A DNA stretch of 64,000 nt from Roseimaritima ulvae (GCF_008065135.1 NZ_CP042914.1:1550001-1614000), one strand, 5' to 3'; shown: positions 12,588 to 21,526, counted from the stretch's first letter. Numbers and translations: made by a program. Notes: generated from the letters alone by a model not told the origin.

Positions 12588-14555
12588 GTGCACAACTCGC
12601 CCCACTCGTTCAAACGTCCCGAAGCTGACTTGTCCGTGCTGGAACTGCTGGCCCAACAGTACCCCAACGTGGATGCGGCGATCGCGGAATCCGCACGACT
12701 TGCCGCCGTCCAAACCTTGCCCAAGGGCGTCGTGCATGTGATCAGCGATATCCATGGCGAAGACAAAAAATTACGCCACATTATCAATAACGCTTCGGGA
12801 ACCCTGCGTCCGCTGGTCGAAGAATTGTTTGGCCAAACGATGAACGAGGCTGAGAGGGAAGAGTTTTTAAAGCTGACGTTTTACCCGGCCGAGATCACCG
12901 AGCGGGTCGGTGAAACGCTGACCGATCCACAGGAAATCCGAGCCTATGCGTTGCGGATGCTGGGGCCGCAACTGGAACTGTTGCGTTACTTGGTCTCCAA
13001 CTTCAGTCTGCGTTTGGCCAGCGAAGTATTTCCCGGCGAATATCGCGAACTGCTGCTGGAAATCATGCACGCGCCCTCCACCGAACGGGGCCCGGAATTC
13101 GTCGAAGCGATGCTGGATGAATTGGTACGCCGTGGCAAGGCACTACACTTGGTGCACATCCTGGGGCGGCTGATCCGAAACCTGGCCGTCGACGAATTGA
13201 TCATTGCGGGGGACCTCTGGGATCGCGGCCCTCGCGGCGATCGAGTGATGGACTATCTGCGGTTGCAACCCCGCGTTGAATTCATCTGGGGGAATCACGA
13301 CGTATTGTGGCTGGGCGCGTCGCTGGGGCACGAAGCGTTGATCTGTACGGTGCTGCGAGTGTCGTTGCGGTATCGCCGCATCGGACAATTGGATGAAGGC
13401 TACAGCGTGCCGCTAACGCCGCTGGAACATCTGGCGCGGACCGTCTATGCCGATGACCCTGCGGAGTACTTTCTGCCGAAAGGTCCAGGCATGCGACCCA
13501 ACGAAGTGGTCGCGCGCATGCAGAAAGCCGCTGCCGTGATGCAGTTCAAACTGGAAGGCCAGTTGATCGAACGCAATCCGCACTGGGACCTGAGCCATCG
13601 ACGACTACTGCATCGCATCGACCACACCGCGGGAACCATTGAAATCGATGGCAAAACCTACTCGCTTCGTGACACCTACTTCCCCACCGTCGATCCGCAA
13701 GATCCCTATGCGCTCAGCGAAGAAGAAGCGAATTGCTTGGCTCGCCTGAAACATTCCTTCCTGAACAGCCAAAAGCTGCATGAGCAGATGCGGCTGATGG
13801 TGGGGCACGGTTCGATGTACCTGAATCGCGACGAATGTTTGATCTTTCATGGCTGCGTGCCCGTCGACGCGGAGGGCAACTTCCTGCCCCTGGAAGTGGA
13901 CGGGCAGGCGCTGGCGGGACGCGAACTGTTCGAGGGGATTGAGAAAGTGGTCCGCCGAGCGGTGGTCAACGCAGAACAAGCCGACCTGGATTTCCTGTGG
14001 TATCTGTGGAGCGGACCGAAGTCGCCGCTGTTTGGCAAAGATCGGATCGCCACGTTGGAACGCGACTTCATCGCCGATAAAGCCTCGCATCGAGAAACCA
14101 AGGATCCCTACTTCTCTTTGATCCACGAGACCGAATTTTGCGACAAGGTGTTGGAAGAATTTGGCATGCCCAGCACCGATGGGCTGATCGTCAACGGTCA
14201 CGTGCCGGTGAAAGTCGAAGCGGGCGAGTCGCCACTGAAACGCAGTGGCAAAGCGATCACCATCGACGGCGCGTTTTCCGAAGCCTATGGCGACTACGGT
14301 TATACGCTGGTGCTGGAACCGGATCGGATCGTGCTGGCGCAACATTCGCACTTCGATTCCGTCGAAGCGGCGATCCGAGACGGCGTGGACATCGTCCCCC
14401 AAGTCCAGAACATCCGCGTGTTCGACGCACCGCGTTGCACCCGAGACACCGAACGCGGCCAGCGCATCGGCTACCGTATCGAACTGCTGGAACGCTTGAT
14501 CGAAGCCTACCAAACCAATCGTCTACACGAGCGACCGGTCGACACAGCGAATTGA
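12588..14555 (+). CDS. fbp: Fructose-1,6-bisphosphatase class III
   Basis: A 655-residue metallophosphatase of the FBPase class III (FBPase_2) family, which dephosphorylates fructose 1,6-bisphosphate in gluconeogenesis. Motifs of the calcineurin-like fold are visible: DIHGE (Asp54-Glu58), GDLWDRG (about 208-214), GNHD (about 235) and the C-terminal VNGHVPVK. The length matches the Firmicutes enzymes (about 640-670). Translation most likely starts at GTG 12588, 2 bases after the previous stop, so the three genes are probably one transcript. Pairing with fucI and a lactate-type dehydrogenase fits a switch to gluconeogenesis from deoxysugars. Confidence 0.92.
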   Translation: MHNSPHSFKRPEADLSVLELLAQQYPNVDAAIAESARLAAVQTLPKGVVHVISDIHGEDKKLRHIINNASGTLRPLVEELFGQTMNEAEREEFLKLTFYPAEITERVGETLTDPQEIRAYALRMLGPQLELLRYLVSNFSLRLASEVFPGEYRELLLEIMHAPSTERGPEFVEAMLDELVRRGKALHLVHILGRLIRNLAVDELIIAGDLWDRGPRGDRVMDYLRLQPRVEFIWGNHDVLWLGASLGHEALICTVLRVSLRYRRIGQLDEGYSVPLTPLEHLARTVYADDPAEYFLPKGPGMRPNEVVARMQKAAAVMQFKLEGQLIERNPHWDLSHRRLLHRIDHTAGTIEIDGKTYSLRDTYFPTVDPQDPYALSEEEANCLARLKHSFLNSQKLHEQMRLMVGHGSMYLNRDECLIFHGCVPVDAEGNFLPLEVDGQALAGRELFEGIEKVVRRAVVNAEQADLDFLWYLWSGPKSPLFGKDRIATLERDFIADKASHRETKDPYFSLIHETEFCDKVLEEFGMPSTDGLIVNGHVPVKVEAGESPLKRSGKAITIDGAFSEAYGDYGYTLVLEPDRIVLAQHSHFDSVEAAIRDGVDIVPQVQNIRVFDAPRCTRDTERGQRIGYRIELLERLIEAYQTNRLHERPVDTAN

Positions 14556-14599
14556 TCGAGCAACCCAACCTCCCCGCACCGCCGCTCGGCCAACGCGAT

Positions 14600-15255
14600 A
14601 CGACTTCACCGACAAAACCGTTCAGAGGTAGGAAGATTGAAAGCAGCGGAGCCAAGTAAGTTGCGCTCCGGTTCAGGGTCGCTCCCTCAGCACCCTTCTC
14701 GCAGGCACTCTCATTTTCCTACCCCCAATTTTCCTACCGAGTTCCAGACCATCAACGACCAACCGATCGATCCTTCCCGCACCACCGCTCGGCCGACGGG
14801 ACACGACGTCAACTGCAGAACCGTTCAGAGGTAGGAAGATTAGGGGTAGGAAGATTGGAAGCAGCGGAGCCTAGTAAGTTGCGCTCCGGTTCAGGGTCGC
14901 TCCCTCAGCACCCTTCTCGCAGGCACTCTCATTTTCCTACCGAGTTCCAGACCATCAAGGACCAATCGATCGATCCTTCCCGCACCACCGCTCGGCCGAC
15001 GGGACACGACGTCAACTGCAGAACCGTTCAGAGGTAGGAAGATTAGGGGTAGGAAGATTGGAAGCAGCGGAGCCTAGTAAGTTGCGCTCCGGTTCAGGGG
15101 CGCTCCCTCAGCACCCTTCTCGCAGGCACTCTCATTTTCCTGCCCCCAATTTTCCTACCGAGTTCCAGACCATCAACGACCAACCGATCGATCCTTCCCG
15201 CACCGCCGCTCGGCCGACGGGACACAACGTCAACTGCAGAACCGTTCAGAGGTAG
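14600..15255. repeat. Tandem ~200-bp units, each ending like the 3' end of the following GxxExxY gene
   Basis: Units repeat with spacings of 202 and 218 bp (CGAGTTCCAG at 14739, 14941, 15159), with a partial unit before. Each holds an inverted-repeat element whose left arm is GGTAGGAAGATT (one or two copies) and right arm ATTTTCCTACC (one or two copies), enclosing about 70 bases. The 16-bp length difference equals one arm motif. Each unit ends in GACGTCAACTGCAGAACCGT plus TCAGAGGTAG (ending 14834, 15037, 15255). This matches the last ~31 bases of the GxxExxY gene including its stop. Small ORFs of 60-65 codons here are products of the repetition. Confidence 0.9.
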
Positions 15256-15329
15256 AGAATTTGGGGGCAGAAAGTTTAGAACTTGCTGAGCTGAAATAGA
15301 TTGCTACCTGCCCTACGAGGAACGATGAC

Positions 15330-16118
15330 ATGCCGATTACTTGCCCTATCGACTTTGTCCCTCTGAGCACAGAGGAGTTCGGATCTCTTGACTACGCTAT
15401 CATGAAGCATGCGTTTGAAACACATCAGGATTTGGGCAGCCTCGCTGACGAAACGATTTATCAAAACGACTTTTGGAATCGACTCCAAGACGCTGGCTAC
15501 GATACCGAACGCGAAGTACCAGTCCACGTTACTTTCGACACGTTCAAAAAGGATTACTTTTTGGACTTGGTCGTCAACCGCAGAGCAGTGTATGAACTGA
15601 AAACGGTGGCCTCCCTTACCGACCGTCATGCGGCTCAATTGCTAAACTATTTGCTGCTCCTCGATTTGCAGCGAGGCAAACTCGTCAACTTTCGCCCGAT
15701 GTCGGTTGAAAGCCAATTTGTGAACGCACCACTGGTAGGGGCAGAACGTAGGCGATACAGCATCCACACCGAAGACTGGAGTGGACCGATGGGACTGTTA
15801 GACCTTCTTCGACAACTGCTCTTTGACTGGGGGACTGGACTTGAACTCTCGCTATACAATCAAGCAATCGGGCACCTTTGGGGAAACGGCTGTCGCGCCG
15901 ATGCCTTGCTTGAAATGTCGAGAGACGGCAAGCCTCTTGGACACCAAAGGTTTCATCTCGCTAGCCCCGACTCGGCCTTTCGACTGACGGCTTTTTCGGA
16001 TGTGTCCAACAGCTACCCTTCGCAGCTATCTCGTCTCCTGCTAGCCAGTCCCCTAGAAGCCATTCACTGGATCAACATCGCCTACCACGACATCACCTGC
16101 AGAACCATTCAGAGGTAG
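15330..16118 (+). CDS. GxxExxY-type PD-(D/E)XK nuclease-like protein
   Basis: A 262-residue protein of the GxxExxY family, a branch of the PD-(D/E)XK nuclease fold. The N-terminal part has GSLADETIY (a variant of the naming motif, about residues 36-44) and the nuclease core DYFLDLVVN...AVYELK, giving Asp79, Glu89 and Lys91, then HAAQLLNYLLLLDLQRGKLVNF. Classical members are about 130 residues; this one has an extra ~130-residue C-terminal part of unknown function. The last codons (HDITCRTIQR, stop) lie in sequence shared with the upstream tandem repeats, and an inverted-repeat element begins at its stop. Such genes are found scattered in bacteria, often with repeats; their role is not established. 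Confidence 0.75.
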   Translation: MPITCPIDFVPLSTEEFGSLDYAIMKHAFETHQDLGSLADETIYQNDFWNRLQDAGYDTEREVPVHVTFDTFKKDYFLDLVVNRRAVYELKTVASLTDRHAAQLLNYLLLLDLQRGKLVNFRPMSVESQFVNAPLVGAERRRYSIHTEDWSGPMGLLDLLRQLLFDWGTGLELSLYNQAIGHLWGNGCRADALLEMSRDGKPLGHQRFHLASPDSAFRLTAFSDVSNSYPSQLSRLLLASPLEAIHWINIAYHDITCRTIQR

Positions 16119-16227
16119 GGAAATTAGAAGCAGCGGATCCCAATCAAGTTGCCGCGAGTCGCCGGTTTCTCCCACAGCGCCCGCCTCGCGAGCTCACTCT
16201 CATTTTCCTACCCTCAATTTTCCTGCC
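16114..16227. repeat. Inverted-repeat element downstream of the GxxExxY gene
   Basis: A diverged copy of the element in the upstream tandem units. It starts with GGTAGGGAAATTAGAAGCAG overlapping the GxxExxY stop codon and ends with ATTTTCCTACCCTCAATTTT CCTGCC at about 16201-16227, shown here with a break. A truncated left arm (GGTAGAGAATTTGGGGGCAG) lies just before the gene at 15251. Confidence 0.85.
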
Positions 16228-16311
16228 GATTTTCCGCGATTGCGTTGTCTGTTCAAATGGCCCCCGGCTCTTTTGAAACGGAATTGGGTTTCCAGTCCTT
16301 GAGGATTTTTT

Positions 16312-16461
16312 ATGGCGTCTCCTAGCATTGAAATTGGCGCCCTGGTGCCAGGGTTGGGTGGGGGGCTGGCGTTGTTTCTGTTTGGCATGCGCCAGATGAC
16401 TGAGAGTCTGAAGACGGTTGCCGGCGGCAGTACTATAGCTTTCATGATCATTGTCTATTGA
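16312..16461 (+). pseudogene. Truncated Na/Pi cotransporter N-terminus
   Basis: A 49-codon ORF from ATG 16312 to TGA 16461. It reads MASPSIEIGALVPGLGGGLA, then LFLFGMRQMTESLKTVAGG. This resembles the N terminus of Na/Pi-cotransporter II-related proteins (PF02690), where a GGLALFLFGM segment is followed by a helix ending in a GxxLKxVAG-type sequence. The similarity ends after AGGS, and the remaining eight codons run into a stop 2 bases before the end of the opposite-strand esterase. Full-length members have about 300-560 residues, so this is a remnant left by deletion or insertion. A preserved leader (GAGGATTTTTTATG) suggests recent loss. Confidence 0.7.
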
Positions 16462-16463
16462 GG

Positions 16464-18359
16464 TTAGTGGTCCGGTTCACCGTCCGCTTCAATAACCTGC
16501 TTGGCTTCTTCCAGTCGTCGCATTTGATCCTGTTTGCGAAGCGCTTGGATGATTTTATTTCGGTCGCCGCGAGAAATTGGCAACGTTAGCTCTTCGCCTA
16601 ACACACCCAGCGGGACTTCCTCCATCCGCCAGTCATCGCTGCGTTGCGTAGCGAAGGGCAGGTCTTTATTGCCGCTGACCTGCAGGTTGCCCAGCGGGTT
16701 TCGGCCCCAGGCGTAGCGGAAGTGGCGGGGCTCCGGCACCATGGGGCTGGTCAGCACCAATCGTTTGCGATCGTACTGCACGCGGCCGCGAGCGTCTTTG
16801 CCTTTTTCGGCGTAGCTGACGCTGGCGGGGTGGAACCGGCGATCTTCACCGGCGATGGCAAACCCTTCGATGGCGCCGTCCTGCGGGTCGCTGACGTCCG
16901 TATCCAGGGTGAGCATCAGCGAACCCTCGCCGGGCTGCATGGACACCAACATCGGCGGCTTCCACTGCAGCTGTTGTTCAAACCCGTATTGCGTCGCCAA
17001 GGCCCATCGCGCGATCCGCTCACCGGCCGGGATCTTCACTTGCGGATGGTACCAACGGCGGCGCAGATCATAGGTACTGGCAAAGCCGATTTGCTTGTCG
17101 CCGCCGTTGTAGAAGTCCAGGAAAGTCTGGTACTGCGCGGCGCGAAGATCCACGCCCGCGTTGAACATCTTTTCGCAATAGTTGTCGCGGGTCTGCGGAT
17201 ACCCATCGGTACACAGCGAGAGAATACCGAAGGGCATTTGTGGATCGCCGAACGCGCCGCGCCAGGCTTCGATCATGGCGGGAAACACGTCGCGGTACAT
17301 CTCCACACCCTGCGAGCCATCGAAGGTGTTGTTGTAGCCTTGATGAAAGATCACACCTTTGACCGCCAGCCCGGCCAGCGGTGCGATCATGCCGGCGTAA
17401 CAGTGGCCCGGGTAATTGTGGTCACCGATCGGACCGGGACGCAGATCGTTGGGCGCCTGTCGCTTGTCCTCGGGAATCAGCTTGCCCTCTTTGGTTTGCT
17501 GCTCGATCCACTTGTGGTGGGCCGCAATGCGAGTTTCCAAATCGGCTTGTGGATCCCATGCGGCCGCTGCTTCTTCCATGCTCTGCAGCTTGGCTTGAGT
17601 CGTTTCGCTGTCCAATTCTTGCAACACCGACATCGGCGTCCAGGTTTCGATCGTTGTCCCGCCGCGGGAAGCATCGATCACGCCGATGGGCACGTTACTG
17701 GCTTTGTGCACCCGACGCGCGAACACGTAGCCAATGGCCGATAGTTCACGCGCGACCTCCGGCGTGCACACGTCCCAGTCGCCTTTACGGAAGTGTCGCC
17801 CGAACCAGTCGCTCCACTCATGCAAACGAGCAAAGCCCCTCGTGGGCTCCGGCCCTTGTCCGTAGGGAACCGTCAGAATGCGGATCTGGGGAAAGTTCGC
17901 CGAGACGATTTCCAGGTTTCCGTTCTCGACCTTGGCCAGTTCAAACTCCATGTTGCTCTGGCCCCCCAGCACCCACACATCGCCAATCAGGATGTTTTCC
18001 AACGTCAAGGTCTCGTATTTACCACTGACGGTCATCGTTTGGGGATTGGCATTGGCGGGCAACGCGTTCAGGGTGACCTTCCATACCCGATCTTCAGCAG
18101 CAACGGCTACGGAGTTTTGGTTGGCGAACGTCACCGTCACTTCTTCGCCCGGTTCGGCCCAGCCCCAGATCGTGATCGGTTTGTCACGCTGCAGGACCAT
18201 ATTGGTCTGAAACACATTGCTCACAGACAGCCCTTCGCCGATCGCCGGGACATCAACGACGTTCTCACGCGGCATCCGCTGGGCGAACGTGCTACCGGCC
18301 AGCCCTCCGGTGAGCGCGATAATGGCAAGCAGCAAAGGATGGCAAACGCGAAAATACAT
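16464..18359 (-). CDS. Sialate O-acetylesterase-like SGNH hydrolase
   Basis: A 631-residue secreted esterase (SASA/DUF303 family) expected to remove O-acetyl groups from sugars. The leader is MYFRVCHPLLLAIIALTGGL with cleavage near TFAQ. The catalytic serine lies in LGGQSNMEFEL (Ser135) after an N-terminal beta domain (MVLQRDKPITIWGWAEPGE), and KGVIFHQGYNNTF matches the WxQGExN-like block of the family, although the usual Glu is Tyr here. It is divergent from a sulfatase at 18448 with 88 bases between starts, so the two probably share a control region and act on the same acetylated, sulfated glycan (inference). Confidence 0.88.
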   Translation of the reverse strand: MYFRVCHPLLLAIIALTGGLAGSTFAQRMPRENVVDVPAIGEGLSVSNVFQTNMVLQRDKPITIWGWAEPGEEVTVTFANQNSVAVAAEDRVWKVTLNALPANANPQTMTVSGKYETLTLENILIGDVWVLGGQSNMEFELAKVENGNLEIVSANFPQIRILTVPYGQGPEPTRGFARLHEWSDWFGRHFRKGDWDVCTPEVARELSAIGYVFARRVHKASNVPIGVIDASRGGTTIETWTPMSVLQELDSETTQAKLQSMEEAAAAWDPQADLETRIAAHHKWIEQQTKEGKLIPEDKRQAPNDLRPGPIGDHNYPGHCYAGMIAPLAGLAVKGVIFHQGYNNTFDGSQGVEMYRDVFPAMIEAWRGAFGDPQMPFGILSLCTDGYPQTRDNYCEKMFNAGVDLRAAQYQTFLDFYNGGDKQIGFASTYDLRRRWYHPQVKIPAGERIARWALATQYGFEQQLQWKPPMLVSMQPGEGSLMLTLDTDVSDPQDGAIEGFAIAGEDRRFHPASVSYAEKGKDARGRVQYDRKRLVLTSPMVPEPRHFRYAWGRNPLGNLQVSGNKDLPFATQRSDDWRMEEVPLGVLGEELTLPISRGDRNKIIQALRKQDQMRRLEEAKQVIEADGEPDH

Positions 18360-18447
18360 AATGGATACTCAAACGGGGGCAAAGTTGCGGTACACTCGAG
18401 GGGTTTCAGCCAGCAAACTATTTCGAAGAAGGATAGTCCACTCAATC

Positions 18448-19881
18448 ATGCGTGTTCAAACAATTCTGCCCCGCCTGCTGTTAGCACTTACCCTGCTGGG
18501 CTTGCTTTCGTCGAATGCCGATGCGGACACCGCCAACGAAGCCAGCGAGCACCCCAACATTGTATTCATCTTTGCAGACGACTGGGGCTGGGGCGATTTG
18601 AGCTGTCATGGCCATCCATACGTGCAGACGCCGAATATCGATCGGTTGGCTCGCGAAGGCACCGACTTCCATCGCTTTACCGTCGCCAGCGGGGTTTGCT
18701 CGCCCAGCCGTACGGCCGTGATGACCGGACACTTTCCGGCACGTTACAACATCGACGGGCATTTTGCTTGGGTGCCCAGCAATGCTCGGCGCAATATGCC
18801 GGATTGGTTAGATACGGATGCCGTCACGCTGCCTCGGTTGCTGAAACAGTCCGGCTATGCCACGGCGCATTTTGGCAAGTGGCATCTGTCGAACGACATG
18901 ATCCCCGATTCCCCCGCACCGGGTGTGTACGGGTACGACGTTTACGGCGCATTTAATTGTTCCGGTGAACAGATGCCCGTTCACGAAGACGCCGACCACG
19001 CCATTGAATTCATCAAACGCTGCGAGCAAGCGGACAAGCCGTTCTTCATCAATTTGTGGGTCCACGAACCGCACACTCCGCACCATGTGATCCCCAAGTA
19101 CCGGTGGAAGTTTCGCAACAGCGGGCTGGAGGAAGCCGATGAAATCTACGCCGCCGTGCTGGCTCATGCCGACCAGCGGATCGGCGAGGTGCTCGATACG
19201 CTGGACCGTTTGGACCTGACCGACAACACGTTGGTGATCTTCAGTTCCGACAACGGGCCGGCTCGCAGCAAATCAGCGGCACCGCTATCGCTCAGCTATG
19301 ACACGGCAACCGGTGCGGGATACGGAATCGGCGCCAGCAAGGGCATCACCGGCGGACGCAAAGGGTATAAAGCCGCCTTGTTCGAAGGCGGCATCAACGT
19401 GCCCTTCATCGCTCGCTGGCCGGGTAAAATCGCTGCCGGCGAAGTCGATCGTCGGCTGATGATTTCCGCCGTGGATCTGCTGCCCACGTTCTGTGAAGTC
19501 GCCGGAGCGGAACTGCCCGACTCCTATCAGCCGGATGGAATCAGCCAACTCAAATCGCTGCAGGGTGAAGCCAATGAGGGCCGCAGCAAGCCCCTGTTCT
19601 GGAAAATGAGCGGGCGAGGAAAACCGGGGCAAACGCAATCCTTCCACTGGGTCGATTACTGCATCGTCGATCAAAACTGGAAACTGCTCTGCGACGAAGG
19701 CGACGACTATTGTGAATTGTATGACATCGTCGCCGATCCACTGGAACAACAGGATGTGAAAGACTCCCATCCGCAGGTGGTCACGGAACTCAAGCAAAAG
19801 CTCGCCGACTGGCAAGCGACCCTGCCCGCTACACCGGATCCTCAAAACTTTTCTTCGCTCCGTAAACAGCCGGCCAAGTAG
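18448..19881 (+). CDS. Sulfatase, secreted
   Basis: A 477-residue sulfatase. The leader MRVQTILPRLLLALTLLGLL is followed by a probable cleavage near ADA. Metal-binding FADDWGWGD carries Asp44-Asp45; the formylglycine site is CSPSR with Cys84 (SGVCSPSRTAVMTGHFPAR). FSSDNGPA provides further metal ligands, and LYDIVADPLEQQDV is the usual C-terminal block. The frame stays open upstream to 18217, inside the opposite esterase, but the leader and spacing favour ATG 18448. The gene ends in a perfect hairpin shared with the convergent sulfatase. Confidence 0.93.
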   Translation: MRVQTILPRLLLALTLLGLLSSNADADTANEASEHPNIVFIFADDWGWGDLSCHGHPYVQTPNIDRLAREGTDFHRFTVASGVCSPSRTAVMTGHFPARYNIDGHFAWVPSNARRNMPDWLDTDAVTLPRLLKQSGYATAHFGKWHLSNDMIPDSPAPGVYGYDVYGAFNCSGEQMPVHEDADHAIEFIKRCEQADKPFFINLWVHEPHTPHHVIPKYRWKFRNSGLEEADEIYAAVLAHADQRIGEVLDTLDRLDLTDNTLVIFSSDNGPARSKSAAPLSLSYDTATGAGYGIGASKGITGGRKGYKAALFEGGINVPFIARWPGKIAAGEVDRRLMISAVDLLPTFCEVAGAELPDSYQPDGISQLKSLQGEANEGRSKPLFWKMSGRGKPGQTQSFHWVDYCIVDQNWKLLCDEGDDYCELYDIVADPLEQQDVKDSHPQVVTELKQKLADWQATLPATPDPQNFSSLRKQPAK

Positions 19882-19899
19882 CGGGAGCTCCGCTACTTG
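19875..19899. terminator. Perfect hairpin spanning both stop codons of two convergent sulfatases
   Basis: CAAGTAGCGG (19875-19884), loop GAGCT, CCGCTACTTG (19890-19899): a perfect 10-bp stem. It contains the TAG of the plus-strand sulfatase (19879-19881) and the stop of the minus-strand one (19893-19895). On the plus strand TTCTCTT follows. A bidirectional terminator role is plausible. Confidence 0.6.
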
Positions 19900-21335
19900 T
19901 TCTCTTGGTAGTCTTGTCCGTTCAGACTCCTGATCACCGAACGCGTCCAGGTATTGAGTTCTTTTCGCATTCGCGTCAGGCGAGTTTGTTGCTTGGGGTC
20001 GGCCGAACGATCGCTGGTTTCCATCGGATCTTCGGCGAGGTTGTAGAGTTCGTATTTTTTGCCGCCGATCCGATGTAGCTTCCACGGCCAATCGGTCCAA
20101 GCCGCGTGGCCGGTGGCGATGTCTTCAGGGAACTGCGGAAACTCGTCGACGTCTTTGCGGATCCGCGGCTCGTCGTGCGGCAGCGGGGCTCCGGCTTGCT
20201 GCTTCTCCATGATCGCTTTCTGAATACGGTCGCTCCAAGTTGATTGGCCCTGTTGGAACTTATGCCAGAACCCCATGGGGCGGCTGCGTTGGTCCGTCTT
20301 GCCTGCGATGATGTTGCGAATATCAATGCCGTCGAGCGGATGAGTCGGTTGTGAGGAGACTCCGGCCATGGCCAATACGGTGGGATAGATGTCGCAGGTC
20401 CAAGCCGGCACTGCCGTTCGCCCATGCAGCTTGGAGGCCGGCCATTCGATGATCGCCGGAACTCGCAACCCGCCTTCGTAGACGCTGCCCTTTCGCTCGC
20501 GGCCCCCGGATGTGTCCGGATTCAGACCGCCGTTGTCGCTGCAGTACCAAAGGATCGTGTTATCAGCGATGTCCATGCCCTTTAGCTCACGACGTAACCT
20601 TCCCAACTGTTGGTCGAGCAGCGTGATTTCGCGATAGTAGCCGGCTTGTTTCTTGCCACGGTACAAAGGCGGGCCGGCGGGGACTTCCTGATGCGGGTCA
20701 TGCGGCGAAGGAAACCAGATGACCGCAAACATCGGTTGCTCACCGTCCTGGTGCTTCTGCAAAAACGCCAAAGCGTCATCCATGGCCAGCACCGAGCCCT
20801 TGCCCTGGCGGTGTTCGATCGTGCCGTTGCGACTCAAGTAAGGATCGTTGTCGAAGAAGTTCAAACCAATCACCCATTCGTCAAACCCCATTCCACTGGG
20901 GTTGCACGGCGAGCCCGGCTGGCCGGAGCCCAGATGAACTTTGCCAAATATCCCTGTCACATAGCCTGCCTCCTGCAAGGTTTCGGCGATGGTTTGTTCG
21001 TGAGGACGCATATAGCGGCCGTGGTTGGTGACCTTGGTTCGGATCGGACTGCGGCCCGTCATCACGCTGGCGCGGGTCGGCGAACAAACCGGAGCGGCGG
21101 CGTAAAATCGATCGAATACGAATCCGGCATCAGCCATCGCGTCCAGCTCTGGCGTCTGCACGAATGGGTGCCCGTTGTAGCCGACGTCGCCCCAGCCCTG
21201 GTCGTCCGCCATCACCAGGATGATGTTCGGCCGCGCTTCGTCGGCAGCGGCCGAACGGGAATCTGCAGCTTGCACGACGGACGCGAGGAGCACGAGGAGC
21301 AACACGCCCGGTAGGCATTGGTTCGACGGATTCAT
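19893..21335 (-). CDS. Sulfatase, secreted
   Basis: A 480-residue sulfatase with leader MNPSNQCLPGVLLLVLLASV, cleaved near QAA. Metal site MADDQGWGD (Asp44-Asp45), formylglycine motif CSPTR with Cys84 (APVCSPTRASVMTGRSP), and WYCSDNGGLNPD for further metal ligands. The C-terminal LYNLAEDPMETSD is family-typical. The frame is open to 21458, but the hydrophobic leader supports ATG 21335. It converges with another sulfatase, 11 bases apart; the two proteins are only distantly similar, so this is not a recent duplication. The substrate is unknown. Confidence 0.93.
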   Translation of the reverse strand: MNPSNQCLPGVLLLVLLASVVQAADSRSAAADEARPNIILVMADDQGWGDVGYNGHPFVQTPELDAMADAGFVFDRFYAAAPVCSPTRASVMTGRSPIRTKVTNHGRYMRPHEQTIAETLQEAGYVTGIFGKVHLGSGQPGSPCNPSGMGFDEWVIGLNFFDNDPYLSRNGTIEHRQGKGSVLAMDDALAFLQKHQDGEQPMFAVIWFPSPHDPHQEVPAGPPLYRGKKQAGYYREITLLDQQLGRLRRELKGMDIADNTILWYCSDNGGLNPDTSGGRERKGSVYEGGLRVPAIIEWPASKLHGRTAVPAWTCDIYPTVLAMAGVSSQPTHPLDGIDIRNIIAGKTDQRSRPMGFWHKFQQGQSTWSDRIQKAIMEKQQAGAPLPHDEPRIRKDVDEFPQFPEDIATGHAAWTDWPWKLHRIGGKKYELYNLAEDPMETSDRSADPKQQTRLTRMRKELNTWTRSVIRSLNGQDYQENK

Positions 21336-21526
21336 GGAGGTGTAACAAAGTTGGGGGAGCGAGTTTGCTGTATTGTACTTGCCCGATTGTACTACCCGAA
21401 TCTGCCAACGGTTACGCCTCTTCGCCACTCCACTCCAGCTCGGCGGGCTGTACCGCAATCGCGAGTTCGCCCGATGGGGCCTAGCGTGTCGAAGCGGATG
21501 CCCGGAACCGGGGCGGAGCGTTGTCG

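Noticed and set aside
14637-15255. Three ORFs of 60-65 codons with near-identical peptides ending CRTVQR
   Set aside because: They follow the tandem repeat units exactly, differ only as the units do, and have no ribosome-binding site or protein-like composition; the shared ending is due to DNA similarity with the GxxExxY gene.
16644-17744. 366-codon ORF on the plus strand
   Set aside because: It is antisense to the sialate O-acetylesterase gene, which has a signal peptide and catalytic motif.
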